Positions 1 through 5,942 of a stretch of DNA of 5,942 nucleotides are shown here, piece after piece. The translations under genes and the position numbers were made by a program. Numbering within the stretch: the first letter of the stretch is position 1; the number at the start of each line of letters is the position of its first letter. This DNA comes from Chloroflexota bacterium. GTDB taxonomy: Bacteria > Chloroflexota > Dehalococcoidia > UBA2979. Under the pieces are notes generated by a model. The model was not told where the DNA came from, did not search any database, and saw nothing but the letters and a program-made list of their open reading frames with translations. Location: contig JAQCJS010000078.1 of assembly GCA_027592975.1 (NCBI GenBank), positions 1-5,942 of the forward strand. The letters run 5' to 3'.

Positions 1-1053
1 GGGGTTCCCCGGCAGCCGCCCGCCGAGGTCGATCGTGCCGTCCTCGATCGCTCGGTAGGACTCGCCGGGCGGGGTGAGGCCGAAGTGGTCGATCGCCATG
101 TACTCGGACGTGGTGAAGCAGTCGTGCGTCTCGATCGCCTGCACGCCCCACACGTCGGCGAGGCCTGCGCGTTCGAAGGCGTCCTCGATCGCGCGGCGCG
201 TGTGCGGCAGCACGTAGGGGTGCTCGCGGCTCTCGGCGATCTTCGTGTCCCACTTCATCGGCGCGGTGCGGTGGCCCCAGCCGAGGATGCGCGGCACCTC
301 ATCCAGGCTGATGCCGCGGCGCTGCGCCCACGTGCGCGCGAACGGCGCGCCCGCGAGCACGAGGCCGACCGCGCCGTCCGTCACCTGCGAGCAGTCGCGC
401 ACGCGGAGGCGTCCCGCGACCGGGCGGTCGTACTTGCCGGCGTGGAGCTCGTCGTGCTGGTTATCGTCCGTGAACCACCCGCGCGTCTGCGCGAACGGGT
501 TGCGGCGGGCGTTGGCGAAGTTCACTTCCGCGATGCGTGCGAGGTGCGTGCCGTCCAGTCCGTAGCGGCGCTCGTACTCGTCGCCGAGCCGCGCGAACAA
601 CGCGGGGAACGCGAAGTCGATGCCCTTCGCCTCGTCCTCGTACCACGCGGCGGTGCCCAGGAAGTCCGCGCCGGTCGCCGGGTCGACGGTTTTCATCTGC
701 TCCACGCCCAGCAGCAGCGACACGCCGTAGCGCTGCGCCTCGATCTCCGCGCTCGCGGCGAGGGCCGCGATGCTGCCGGAGGCGCAGGCCGCCTCGTGCC
801 GTGCGGTGGGGATGCCGGACAGTCGCGGCTCCACCTCCGCGACGAGGCCGCCGAGTTGGCCCTGCTTCACGTACAGCTCCGCCGCGAAGTTGCCGACGTG
901 CGCCACGTCCACCTCGGACGGCACGACGCCGGTGGCGTCCAGCGTGCCGGCGACGACCTCCTCCATCATGTCCAGGATGCCCTTGCCCTCCTTCAGCCAG
1001 TTGCGGGCGAAGTCGGTCTGGAAGCCGCCGAGGATGAAGACGGGCTCGGGCAT
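1..1053 (-). CDS. SCP2-type thiolase / acetyl-CoA acetyltransferase-like protein (3' end outside window)
   Basis: A reading frame of 351 codons runs from an ATG at 1053 to the left edge with no stop, so the C-terminus is missing. The product looks like a cytosolic thiolase of the SCP2/SCPx-like branch, which cleaves or forms 3-ketoacyl-CoA. Seen directly: an N-terminal strand MPEPVFILGGFQTDF; the nucleophile motif HEAACASGS with Cys90 where thiolases carry the acyl-accepting Cys; and ETHDCF with His310, the histidine form of the motif seen in SCP2-type thiolases (classical thiolases have NEAF). The visible end is GGRLPGNP (344-351), which normally leads into the glycine-rich stretch and the GHPxGxTG motif with the second catalytic His and Cys. 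Those residues therefore lie outside the window, and the full protein is probably about 400 residues or more. The start is supported by a good Shine-Dalgarno. It lies 51 bases downstream of the CoA-transferase on the same strand, so co-transcription is likely. Relatives often sit beside a DUF35 OB-fold/zinc-ribbon gene, which could follow beyond the left edge (inference). The substrate is unknown; a non-thiolytic role is possible. Confidence 0.88.
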   Translation of the reverse strand, partial: MPEPVFILGGFQTDFARNWLKEGKGILDMMEEVVAGTLDATGVVPSEVDVAHVGNFAAELYVKQGQLGGLVAEVEPRLSGIPTARHEAACASGSIAALAASAEIEAQRYGVSLLLGVEQMKTVDPATGADFLGTAAWYEDEAKGIDFAFPALFARLGDEYERRYGLDGTHLARIAEVNFANARRNPFAQTRGWFTDDNQHDELHAGKYDRPVAGRLRVRDCSQVTDGAVGLVLAGAPFARTWAQRRGISLDEVPRILGWGHRTAPMKWDTKIAESREHPYVLPHTRRAIEDAFERAGLADVWGVQAIETHDCFTTSEYMAIDHFGLTPPGESYRAIEDGTIDLGGRLPGNP

Positions 1054-1059
1054 GGGAGT

Positions 1060-1065
1060 CTCCCT
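1060..1065 (-). promoter_or_regulatory. Shine-Dalgarno of the thiolase gene, inside a short palindrome
   Basis: On the minus strand AGGGAG (1065 to 1060) precedes the ATG at 1053 with a 6-base spacer, good spacing that fixes the thiolase start. The same bases form an exact odd palindrome, GGGAGACTCCC, at 1054-1064, directly abutting the start codon. The palindrome could be chance in such GC-rich DNA. As RNA only a weak GGG/CCC stem with a 5-base loop could form, so translational control is only a possibility. Confidence 0.6.
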
Positions 1066-1104
1066 GTCGTGGTCGTGCACCTCAAGGATACCCGGCGGGG
1101 CGCG

Positions 1105-3558
1105 CTAGGTGCGCCGCTCCAGCACCTGCGGCTCCGACCACACGACGCCGGCGGCGCGGAGCGCGGCGATCGCGTCGTCCTCGTAGCCCAGCTCGCGGAG
1201 GAGCGCGCCCGCGTGCTCCCCGCCCACCGGGGCGGGGGCGTACTGGCGCTCGCTGCCGCGGATGCGCGCGATCGCGCGGTAGCGCTCGTACGGGCCGTGG
1301 TCGAAGTGCGTGACGGAGGAGACGAAGCCGTTGGCGGTGACGTGCGGGGCGGTGTGCCAGAAGTCGCCCGGCAGCGGCCCGTCCGCGCGCACGCAGCCCA
1401 CCCCGCGTGAGGTGAGCGAGGCCTCCCACCAGTAGGCGTCCCGCGTCGCGAACACCTCGGTGAGCGCGGCCGTGAGCGCATCCGCATGGGCCGCGCGGGC
1501 CTCGCGCGTGGCGAAGTGCGGGTGAGCGTGCAGATCCGGGCGGCCGATGGCAGCGCACAGGCGATCCCACTCGGCGTCCAGCAGCACGCCCAGGAAGACC
1601 CAGCCCTCGTGGCAGCGGTAGAGGCGGTACAGCGGGCCGGTGCCCAGGACGTCCGCGTCCACCGGCGGCCGCGCCTCGCGCCCCTCGTACGAGAAGAAGT
1701 CGTCCAGGTTCGCCCAGGCGTTCGCGCCCAGCATGTCGGTGAACACCTGCTGGCCCTCTCCGGTGCGGTGGCGGTGCCAGAGCGCGAGCAGCGTGGCGGT
1801 GGCGATCACGGCGGATGTGTTCGGGTCGGGGTTCACCTCGTTCGCGCGGGAGAGACGGCGCGCGCCCTCGCGCAGCGCGTCGAGGCTGGTGCCGGTGGGC
1901 ATCACGCCGGCCTGCCAGACGGCACCCCCCAGTGCCGCGCCGGGGATCGGGTGCGTGGCGGGACGGTGCGCGCCCGGGCCGGCGAGCCCGTACCCGTTCG
2001 CGGAGACGTAGACGATGTTCGGCGTGATCGCCCGCGCGTCCTCGTAGCCGATGCCGAGGCGCTCCGGGACGCCGGGGCGGTAGTTGTGGATTACCACGTC
2101 CGCCTTCGCGATCAGCGCGTGCGCGATCGCCCGGCCCGCCTCGCTCTTGAGGTCGAGCGCGATGCTCTCCTTGCCGGCGTTCGTCTTCATGAAGCCGAAG
2201 CCCTGGTACATCCAGCGCCACGGGTCGCCGCCCACCTGCTCGATCTTGATCACGCGCGCACCCAGATCGGCGAGGTGCGTCGCGGCGAGCGGCGCGGCGA
2301 TGATCGTGGAGAAGTCGAGGACGGTGATGCCGTCCAGGGGCGGGCGTCCGGCAGCCCGTGAGCCTTCACCCCCCGCTCGCACCCGCTCCGCAGAGGAGGG
2401 GGCCGCAGCGAGCGCGCCGAGGATCTCCTCGCTGTGCTCGCCCACGGCCGGGAAGGCGGGGCGGACGTCACCCGGCGTGCCGGTGAGCCGCGCGATCATG
2501 CCGATCTGGCGCATCGGCGGCTTCGTGGCGTCGACGGGGTGCGGCGTCTCGATCACGTGGCCGTTCGCTACGAGGTCGGGGTCGTCCAGCGCCTGCTGCG
2601 TGGACTGGTAGCGGTGCGCGGCGACTCCGCCATGTTCGATGAACGTGCGCATCCACTCGTCCGCAGTGCGCTCGCGCATCCGCAGCAGCATCCGGTCGCG
2701 GAACGCCTCGCGCGTCGCCTCGGGCCAGGTGCTGGGAGCGCCCTCGTGCTCGCCGTCGCCGAAGATGTCCGCAAAGTCGGCGGCGACAAGGTAGTTGTCG
2801 AAGAGGTGCTGGAGCAGGTTGCCCAGTTGCAGCCAGACGCCATCCTTCGTCATCACCGGGTGGTAGTTGAGCGTGGGCATGGCGAGCACCGGGATCGGCG
2901 GCTCGGCGTACCGCTCCGGCTCGCGCTCCTTCACGGAGGTGTGGGCGAGGCTCACCAGGTCGTACGCGCTCAGGCCCTGCAGCAGGCTGGTGTCCACGTG
3001 CTGGCCTTGCCCCGTGCGGTCGCGCGCGATCAGCGCGGCGATCGAGCCGAAGGCGGCGGCGAACGCGGCCGCGTGGGACGCCACTTGCAGCGCGGCGAAG
3101 TGGGGCCCTTCGCGGTGGGTGAGCCCCGCGAACGAGGCCATGCGGCCGGCCTTCGCCGCGACCACCCCCTCGTACCCCGGGTACTCCGCGTACGGGCCGG
3201 TGGTGCCGAAGCCGGTGATCGCGCAGGTGACGATCGCCGGGTTCGCCTCGGCCAGCGTCTCGTGGTCGGCGCCCAGCGCCCGCAGGCGCGCCTCGGTGCC
3301 CGTGGTCAGCACGAGGTCGGCACCGGCGGCGAGGCGCGCGAGGTGGGCACGCCCCGCCTCGGTCTTCAGGTCGAGGACGACGCTGCGTTTGCCGCGGAGC
3401 CAGACGGGGGCGGAGGGGAGGATGCGGAAGGGGTCGCCGCCGGGACGCTCCACCTTCACCACGTCCGCGCCGAAGTCCGCGAGCACCATGGTCGCGACCC
3501 CGCCCACGGGGCCGGAGGTCAGGTCGATCACGCGCAGCCGGTCCAGCGGGGTGGGCAT
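1105..3558 (-). CDS. Two-domain family III CoA-transferase (CaiB/BaiF type, tandem fusion)
   Basis: This 817-residue protein is about twice the usual family length (about 400) because it holds two CaiB/BaiF (formyl-CoA transferase-like) domains, roughly residues 6-380 and 408-800. An Ala/Arg/Gly-rich linker (about 384-409) joins them. Both halves open with the family signature: LADFGADVVKVERPGGDPFR (27-46) and LADLGARVIKIEQVGGDPWR (429-448). Each continues with a copy of xVxLDLKxEAGR. The N-half has the glycine loop GFGTTGPYAEYPGYE (116-130) and GQGQHVDTS, with Asp189 aligned to the acyl-anhydride-forming Asp of the family (Asp169 of formyl-CoA transferase). The C-half aligns as GEGQQVFTD, with Phe606 at that position and an Asp two residues later (608). 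NYRPG (492-496) is present only in the C-half; the N-half has TGTEA there. The family moves CoA between an acyl-CoA and a carboxylate in the cytosol. The substrate is not identifiable; an acyl-CoA racemase-like role is a less likely alternative. It is the first gene of a probable operon with the thiolase. No clear ribosome site precedes the ATG at 3558, and a promoter-like pair sits so close that the mRNA may be leaderless. Confidence 0.93.
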   Translation of the reverse strand: MPTPLDRLRVIDLTSGPVGGVATMVLADFGADVVKVERPGGDPFRILPSAPVWLRGKRSVVLDLKTEAGRAHLARLAAGADLVLTTGTEARLRALGADHETLAEANPAIVTCAITGFGTTGPYAEYPGYEGVVAAKAGRMASFAGLTHREGPHFAALQVASHAAAFAAAFGSIAALIARDRTGQGQHVDTSLLQGLSAYDLVSLAHTSVKEREPERYAEPPIPVLAMPTLNYHPVMTKDGVWLQLGNLLQHLFDNYLVAADFADIFGDGEHEGAPSTWPEATREAFRDRMLLRMRERTADEWMRTFIEHGGVAAHRYQSTQQALDDPDLVANGHVIETPHPVDATKPPMRQIGMIARLTGTPGDVRPAFPAVGEHSEEILGALAAAPSSAERVRAGGEGSRAAGRPPLDGITVLDFSTIIAAPLAATHLADLGARVIKIEQVGGDPWRWMYQGFGFMKTNAGKESIALDLKSEAGRAIAHALIAKADVVIHNYRPGVPERLGIGYEDARAITPNIVYVSANGYGLAGPGAHRPATHPIPGAALGGAVWQAGVMPTGTSLDALREGARRLSRANEVNPDPNTSAVIATATLLALWHRHRTGEGQQVFTDMLGANAWANLDDFFSYEGREARPPVDADVLGTGPLYRLYRCHEGWVFLGVLLDAEWDRLCAAIGRPDLHAHPHFATREARAAHADALTAALTEVFATRDAYWWEASLTSRGVGCVRADGPLPGDFWHTAPHVTANGFVSSVTHFDHGPYERYRAIARIRGSERQYAPAPVGGEHAGALLRELGYEDDAIAALRAAGVVWSEPQVLERRT
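2369..2402. repeat. Repetitive, self-complementary GC patch encoding the interdomain linker
   Basis: Inside the CoA-transferase gene, the linker region carries six C (2369-2374) and five G (2398-2402) facing each other. There is an inner inverted repeat CTCC/GGAG (2386-2389 and 2395-2398) around GCAGA, and a near-direct repeat CCGCTCGCA (2373-2381) / CCGCTCCGCA (2383-2392). The encoded peptide is low-complexity (around residues 386-397, SSAERVRAGGEG) and has no counterpart in single-domain relatives. It may be a small dispersed repeat inserted in frame, or simply an unconstrained GC-rich linker. Confidence 0.35.
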
Positions 3559-3561
3559 TGT

Positions 3562-3590
3562 GGCGTCATGGTAGGGCTCGCGGTGACGCC
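3562..3590. promoter_or_regulatory. Candidate operator: perfect 7-bp inverted repeat across the CoA-transferase promoter
   Basis: GGCGTCA (3562-3568) and TGACGCC (3584-3590) are exact reverse complements with a 15-base spacer, so their centres are 22 bp apart, about two helical turns. That geometry suits a dimeric repressor binding one DNA face. The half-sites abut the proposed -35 and overlap the last base of the proposed -10 of the CoA-transferase promoter, so binding would block RNA polymerase. A read-through minus-strand transcript could also fold this into a hairpin ending 3 bases before the ATG. No regulator gene is in the window, so the binding protein is unknown. Confidence 0.4.
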
Positions 3591-3595
3591 GTCAA
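3568..3595 (-). promoter_or_regulatory. Candidate sigma-70-type promoter of the CoA-transferase/thiolase unit
   Basis: On the minus strand TTGACG (3595 to 3590; 5 of 6 to the -35 consensus) is followed after 16 bases by TACCAT (3573 to 3568; fits TAnnnT, 4 of 6 to the -10). Start sites 7-10 bases downstream of the -10 fall at 3561-3558, at or next to the A of the ATG at 3558. With no Shine-Dalgarno visible, this predicts a leaderless or nearly leaderless mRNA. It is motif matching by eye only. Confidence 0.4.
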
Positions 3596-3617
3596 AACGG
3601 TCGCGGGGGCGCAGGGG

Positions 3618-3648
3618 TTGCGCGTTTAGCGGACTCGGGAGCGACAAT
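3618..3648 (+). promoter_or_regulatory. Weak candidate promoter of mgtE
   Basis: GACAAT (3643-3648; 4 of 6 to the -10) lies 7 bases before the mgtE ATG at 3655, and TTGCGC (3618-3623; 3 of 6 to the -35) lies 19 bases upstream of it. A start at or near 3655 would give a leaderless message. The alternative is an mRNA starting further upstream, translated from GGGAG at 3637-3641; its 13-base spacing is long for a ribosome site. Only 96 bases separate the two divergent genes, too little for a magnesium-sensing M-box leader, so no riboswitch is proposed. Confidence 0.22.
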
Positions 3649-3654
3649 CGCCGG

Positions 3655-5022
3655 ATGGACGACGAGGATGTCACCCGGGAAGCACGCAGCGCCGTCGAGA
3701 TCATCGACGAGTTGCTGGCGGATGGGCTGCTCGACCGTGCCGTCGCGGTGGCGAGCGGACTCCGCGCGCCCGACCTCGCCGAGGTCCTCGACTACCTCGA
3801 TGGCGACGCGCACGAGGCGCTGGTGCGCGCCATGCCGGCGGAGGTGGTGGCGCCCGCGCTGGAGTACCTGACCTCCCGCGGCCTGGAGGAGACCGTCGCC
3901 TTCCTCAGCGCGGAGGAACTGACCCCCACGCTGGCGAGCGTCGCGGACGACGTGGCCGCGGACATGGTCCAGGCGCTGGACGAAGACGTGGCGACGCAGG
4001 TGATGGAGGGGCTCTCGGCGGCGCGCCGCCTGGAGCTGGAGCACCTGCTCGCCTATGACGAGGAGACCGCCGGCGGTCACATGACCGGGCAGGTCATCAC
4101 CGTCCCGCCGCACCTCAGCGCGTCCGACACGATCGTCCATCTGCGGAGCCTTGAGACCGACCCCTCGCGGCCGTTCTACCTGTACGTCACGGACGAGGAT
4201 CGCCGGCTGCTGGGTGTGCTGAGCATTCGGGCGCTCATCACCTCGTACGCGCGCACGCCGGTCAGCGAGCTGATGGAGGCGGACGTCGTCTCCGTGCCCG
4301 CGACCATGGACCAGGAGGACGCGGCGCGCCTGATTCAGCGCCACAGCCTCCAGTCGCTCCCCGTCGTGGATGCCGACGGCCGCTTGCTGGGCGCCGTCAC
4401 CGCGGACGACCTGGTCGACGTCTTGGAGGAAGAGGCGACCGAGGACATCTACCGCATGGCCGGCGTCAGCGAGGACGAGGAGCTGCACGGCGTCACCACC
4501 TCCGTGCGGAACCGCCTCCCGTGGCTCGTGGTCAACCTCGGCACGGCGATGCTGGCTGCCTGGGTGGTCACGCAGTTCGAGAGCACGCTGGCACGCGTGG
4601 CGGTGCTGGCCGCGTTCATGCCGGTGGTGGCCGGGCAGGGCGGGAACGCGGGCATCCAGACGCTCACGGTCGTCGTGCGGTCGTTGGCGCTGGGCGAGAT
4701 CCTCCGGCGGGACACGCTGGGGGTGGTCTGGCATGAGTTGCGTGTGGGCCTGGCCGTCGGCGCGGCGACCGGCCTCCTGGTCGGTATCGCCTCGTACCTG
4801 TGGCTGGGCAACCCGTGGCTCGGCCTGGTCGTCGGGAGCGCGCTCTGGGCGAACGTCCTGGTGGGCATGCTCTCCGGCGTGCTGATCCCCATGGGGCTCC
4901 ACCGGCTGGAGCAGGACCCCGCGCTCTCCGCCGGCATCTGGGTGACGATGTGCACCGACATCAGCGGCTTCACCGTCTACCTCGGCCTCGCCACGCTGCT
5001 GCTCAGTCGCATCGAGCCGTAG
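3655..5022 (+). CDS. mgtE: Magnesium channel/transporter MgtE
   Basis: This 455-residue inner-membrane Mg2+ channel is full length for the family (about 450). Domains in order: a helical acidic MgtE N domain (about 10-140); tandem CBS domains (about 143-200 and 206-262) that sense cytosolic Mg2+; the connecting helix with EEATEDIYRMAG (259-270); then five hydrophobic membrane segments near 288-308, 311-330, 362-385, 387-415 and 427-450. The pore signature PVVAGQGGNAGIQ (323-335) follows the second segment. CTDISGF places Asp435 in the last segment at the position of the Mg2+-selecting Asp432 of the Thermus thermophilus channel. All hallmark residues are present, so it should be functional. 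The open frame continues upstream to 2434, but that part is antisense to the CoA-transferase and has no MgtE similarity. The ATG at 3655 is the only start between it and the conserved N domain that gives a normal length. It is divergent from the CoA-transferase and convergent with the next gene, so probably transcribed alone. In this family gating closes when cytosolic Mg2+ is high. Confidence 0.96.
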   Translation: MDDEDVTREARSAVEIIDELLADGLLDRAVAVASGLRAPDLAEVLDYLDGDAHEALVRAMPAEVVAPALEYLTSRGLEETVAFLSAEELTPTLASVADDVAADMVQALDEDVATQVMEGLSAARRLELEHLLAYDEETAGGHMTGQVITVPPHLSASDTIVHLRSLETDPSRPFYLYVTDEDRRLLGVLSIRALITSYARTPVSELMEADVVSVPATMDQEDAARLIQRHSLQSLPVVDADGRLLGAVTADDLVDVLEEEATEDIYRMAGVSEDEELHGVTTSVRNRLPWLVVNLGTAMLAAWVVTQFESTLARVAVLAAFMPVVAGQGGNAGIQTLTVVVRSLALGEILRRDTLGVVWHELRVGLAVGAATGLLVGIASYLWLGNPWLGLVVGSALWANVLVGMLSGVLIPMGLHRLEQDPALSAGIWVTMCTDISGFTVYLGLATLLLSRIEP

Positions 5023-5023
5023 C

Positions 5024-5037
5024 GCGGGCGTCCCCGC
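5024..5037. terminator. Small GC hairpin between convergent genes, possible bidirectional terminator
   Basis: GCGGG (5024-5028) and CCCGC (5033-5037) form a perfect 5-bp stem with a CGTC loop, in the 18-base gap between the stop codons of mgtE (5020-5022) and the spermidine-synthase-like gene (5041-5043). There is no T tract on either side, so an intrinsic terminator of the usual kind is doubtful. Position rather than structure is the main argument. Confidence 0.3.
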
Positions 5038-5040
5038 CTC

Positions 5041-5942
5041 CTAGTACAGGTGCAGCAGGTCGTAGATCGTGCTGTAGTCGTCCGTCCAGATCATCGGCGG
5101 GCGGGCGCTCTCCGGGAACGGCGTCAGGCCCGAGGCCACCGGCGGTGCCTGGAAGAACGCGCGGGTCGGCGTCATCAGCATCCAGACGCTGTACAGGATC
5201 CCCGTGGTGTCCCCGGCCTGTCCGGAGATCAGGCCCACCTCCTGCCCCATCTCCGCGGCGATCCCCCGGACCACCGGGCTGAGATCCACGTGCCGGTTCG
5301 AGATGTTGATGGCAAGGATGCCGTCCGGCTTCAGGTGCTTCACGTACAGGCTGAACGCCTCGCGCGTGAGCAGGTGCATCGGCACGGAGTCGCTGCTGAA
5401 GGCATCCAGCACCAGCACGTCAAACTGCTGCGGTGCGCCGGCGGCAAGCTGCCGGTCCAGCACCAGGCGCCCGTCGCCAAGATGCGTCTTCACGGTCGCG
5501 CCGCGCTCGCGTGCGTCCTTCAGGAAGGTGAACTGATCCTCCGCGAAGTCGATCACGGTGTCGTTGATTTCGTACAGCGTGTACGTGTCGCCTCGCTCGG
5601 CGTAGCTGACGATCATCCCGGCGCCCAGGCCGAGCACGCCGACGTGCAGCGGCCCCCGGTCACGCGCGGGATGGTTGGTCAGCGCGAGCCCGACGCCGCT
5701 CTCCGAGCCGTAGTACCCGGTGCGCGCGGCCCGCTTCTCCAGCGCGAGGTACTGGAAGCCGTGCAGGATGCGCCCGTGCACCATCACGCGCTGCGCGTTC
5801 AGCGGGTTGGCGGTGTCGTACTCGAACACGCGTACGGTGCCGTAGAAGTTCCGCGTCTGGTGGAGCGCCTCGCGGTGGTCGCCCTGCGCGTCCCGCACCA
5901 GCACCACGCCGAGCACGGCCAGGCCGGCGCAGACGGCCGCCC
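5041..5942 (-). CDS. Spermidine-synthase-like methyltransferase-fold protein, C-terminal part, probably membrane-anchored
   Basis: About 299 codons are visible; the gene begins beyond the right edge. A GTG at 5916 could start a shorter protein, but the frame is open upstream and reads AAVCAGLAVLGVVLV, the end of a hydrophobic helix. This suggests a longer protein with N-terminal membrane segments, as in 'fused MFS/spermidine synthase' proteins. Counting from 5916: RNFYGTVRVFEYD (22-34), RVMVHGRILHGFQY (43-56) and TGYYGSESGVG (66-76) match the lead-in of this group. Next come the nucleotide-binding loop GLGAG (96-100) with acidic YEIN (115-118), then GDGRLVLDRQ (147-156), FDVLVLDAFSSDSVPMHLLT (165-184), and the end motif TDDYSTIYDLL (278-288). 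The Rossmann cofactor site is intact. However, DAFSSDSVP replaces the D-[SC]-[ST]-DP aminopropyl-transfer loop of true polyamine synthases, so polyamine synthesis is doubtful. The reaction is unknown for this group. It converges with mgtE and has no visible functional link to it. No frameshift is seen. Confidence 0.85.
   Translation of the reverse strand, partial: AAVCAGLAVLGVVLVRDAQGDHREALHQTRNFYGTVRVFEYDTANPLNAQRVMVHGRILHGFQYLALEKRAARTGYYGSESGVGLALTNHPARDRGPLHVGVLGLGAGMIVSYAERGDTYTLYEINDTVIDFAEDQFTFLKDARERGATVKTHLGDGRLVLDRQLAAGAPQQFDVLVLDAFSSDSVPMHLLTREAFSLYVKHLKPDGILAINISNRHVDLSPVVRGIAAEMGQEVGLISGQAGDTTGILYSVWMLMTPTRAFFQAPPVASGLTPFPESARPPMIWTDDYSTIYDLLHLY

Noticed and set aside
85..1410. 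Long plus-strand open frame (441 codons) opposite the thiolase and the end of the CoA-transferase
   Set aside because: Arg/Ala/Val/His-rich product with no recognisable motif, crossing two well-supported minus-strand genes. It is a GC-driven shadow.
1486..2361. Plus-strand open frame (291 codons) inside the CoA-transferase
   Set aside because: No motif, and it lies wholly opposite conserved family III CoA-transferase sequence.
2434..3654. Upstream extension of the mgtE frame, making an apparent 862-residue protein
   Set aside because: The extra 407 residues are antisense to the CoA-transferase and low-complexity. MgtE is full length from the ATG at 3655, so no fusion is claimed.
3559..3654. 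Magnesium riboswitch (M-box) ahead of mgtE
   Set aside because: The intergenic region is only 96 bases and holds no long structured leader, and a leaderless start looks more likely.
3592..4902. Minus-strand open frame (436 codons) opposite mgtE
   Set aside because: Composition is typical of an antisense shadow (rich in Arg, His, Gln, Asp). mgtE on the other strand has every family hallmark.
5914..5916. GTG as the true start of the spermidine-synthase-like gene
   Set aside because: The frame stays open and hydrophobic upstream to the window edge, as expected if a membrane domain precedes it. The gene is better treated as partial.
1..5942. Defence system, mobile element, CRISPR array or novel multi-gene system
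   Set aside because: All four genes belong to recognisable housekeeping or metabolic families, and no terminal repeats, integrase, transposase or repeat-spacer array was seen.

Overview
This is a very GC-rich bacterial window, densely coded, with one GTG-type frame at the right edge and candidate leaderless starts. The gene set is a single-chain two-domain family III CoA-transferase, an SCP2-type thiolase, an MgtE magnesium channel and a membrane-anchored spermidine-synthase-like protein. That mix fits a GC-rich Chloroflexota (Dehalococcoidia-like) or Actinomycetota genome, but the taxonomic guess is inference from gene content and composition only. No mobile element, tRNA, rRNA or CRISPR array is visible.

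Layout. (1) Positions 1-3558, minus strand: a two-gene acyl-CoA unit. A long CoA-transferase (1105-3558) is transcribed first, followed after 51 bases by a thiolase (start at 1053) that runs off the left edge. Very long open frames on the opposite strand here are GC-driven shadows. (2) Positions 3559-3654: a 96-base divergent intergenic region with a plausible promoter on each side. A perfect 7-bp inverted repeat, with centres 22 bp apart, lies across the CoA-transferase promoter. (3) Positions 3655-5022, plus strand: a complete mgtE. (4) Positions 5023-5040: an 18-base convergent gap with a small GC hairpin. (5) Positions 5041-5942, minus strand: the C-terminal part of a spermidine-synthase-like methyltransferase-fold protein. 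Its upstream end at the window edge looks like the end of a membrane helix.

How the genes may work together. The CoA-transferase and thiolase form a likely operon for moving CoA onto a carboxylic acid and cleaving or forming a C-C bond in an acyl-CoA pathway. The substrate cannot be read from the sequence. mgtE and the spermidine-synthase-like gene are probably unrelated neighbours. The most interesting observation is in the CoA-transferase. Its two halves have lost complementary motifs: the N-half keeps the catalytic Asp but lacks the N-[FY]-R-P-G motif, while the C-half keeps NYRPG but has Phe at the Asp position. This suggests an obligate pseudo-heterodimer in one chain. I see no clearly undescribed multi-gene system here.
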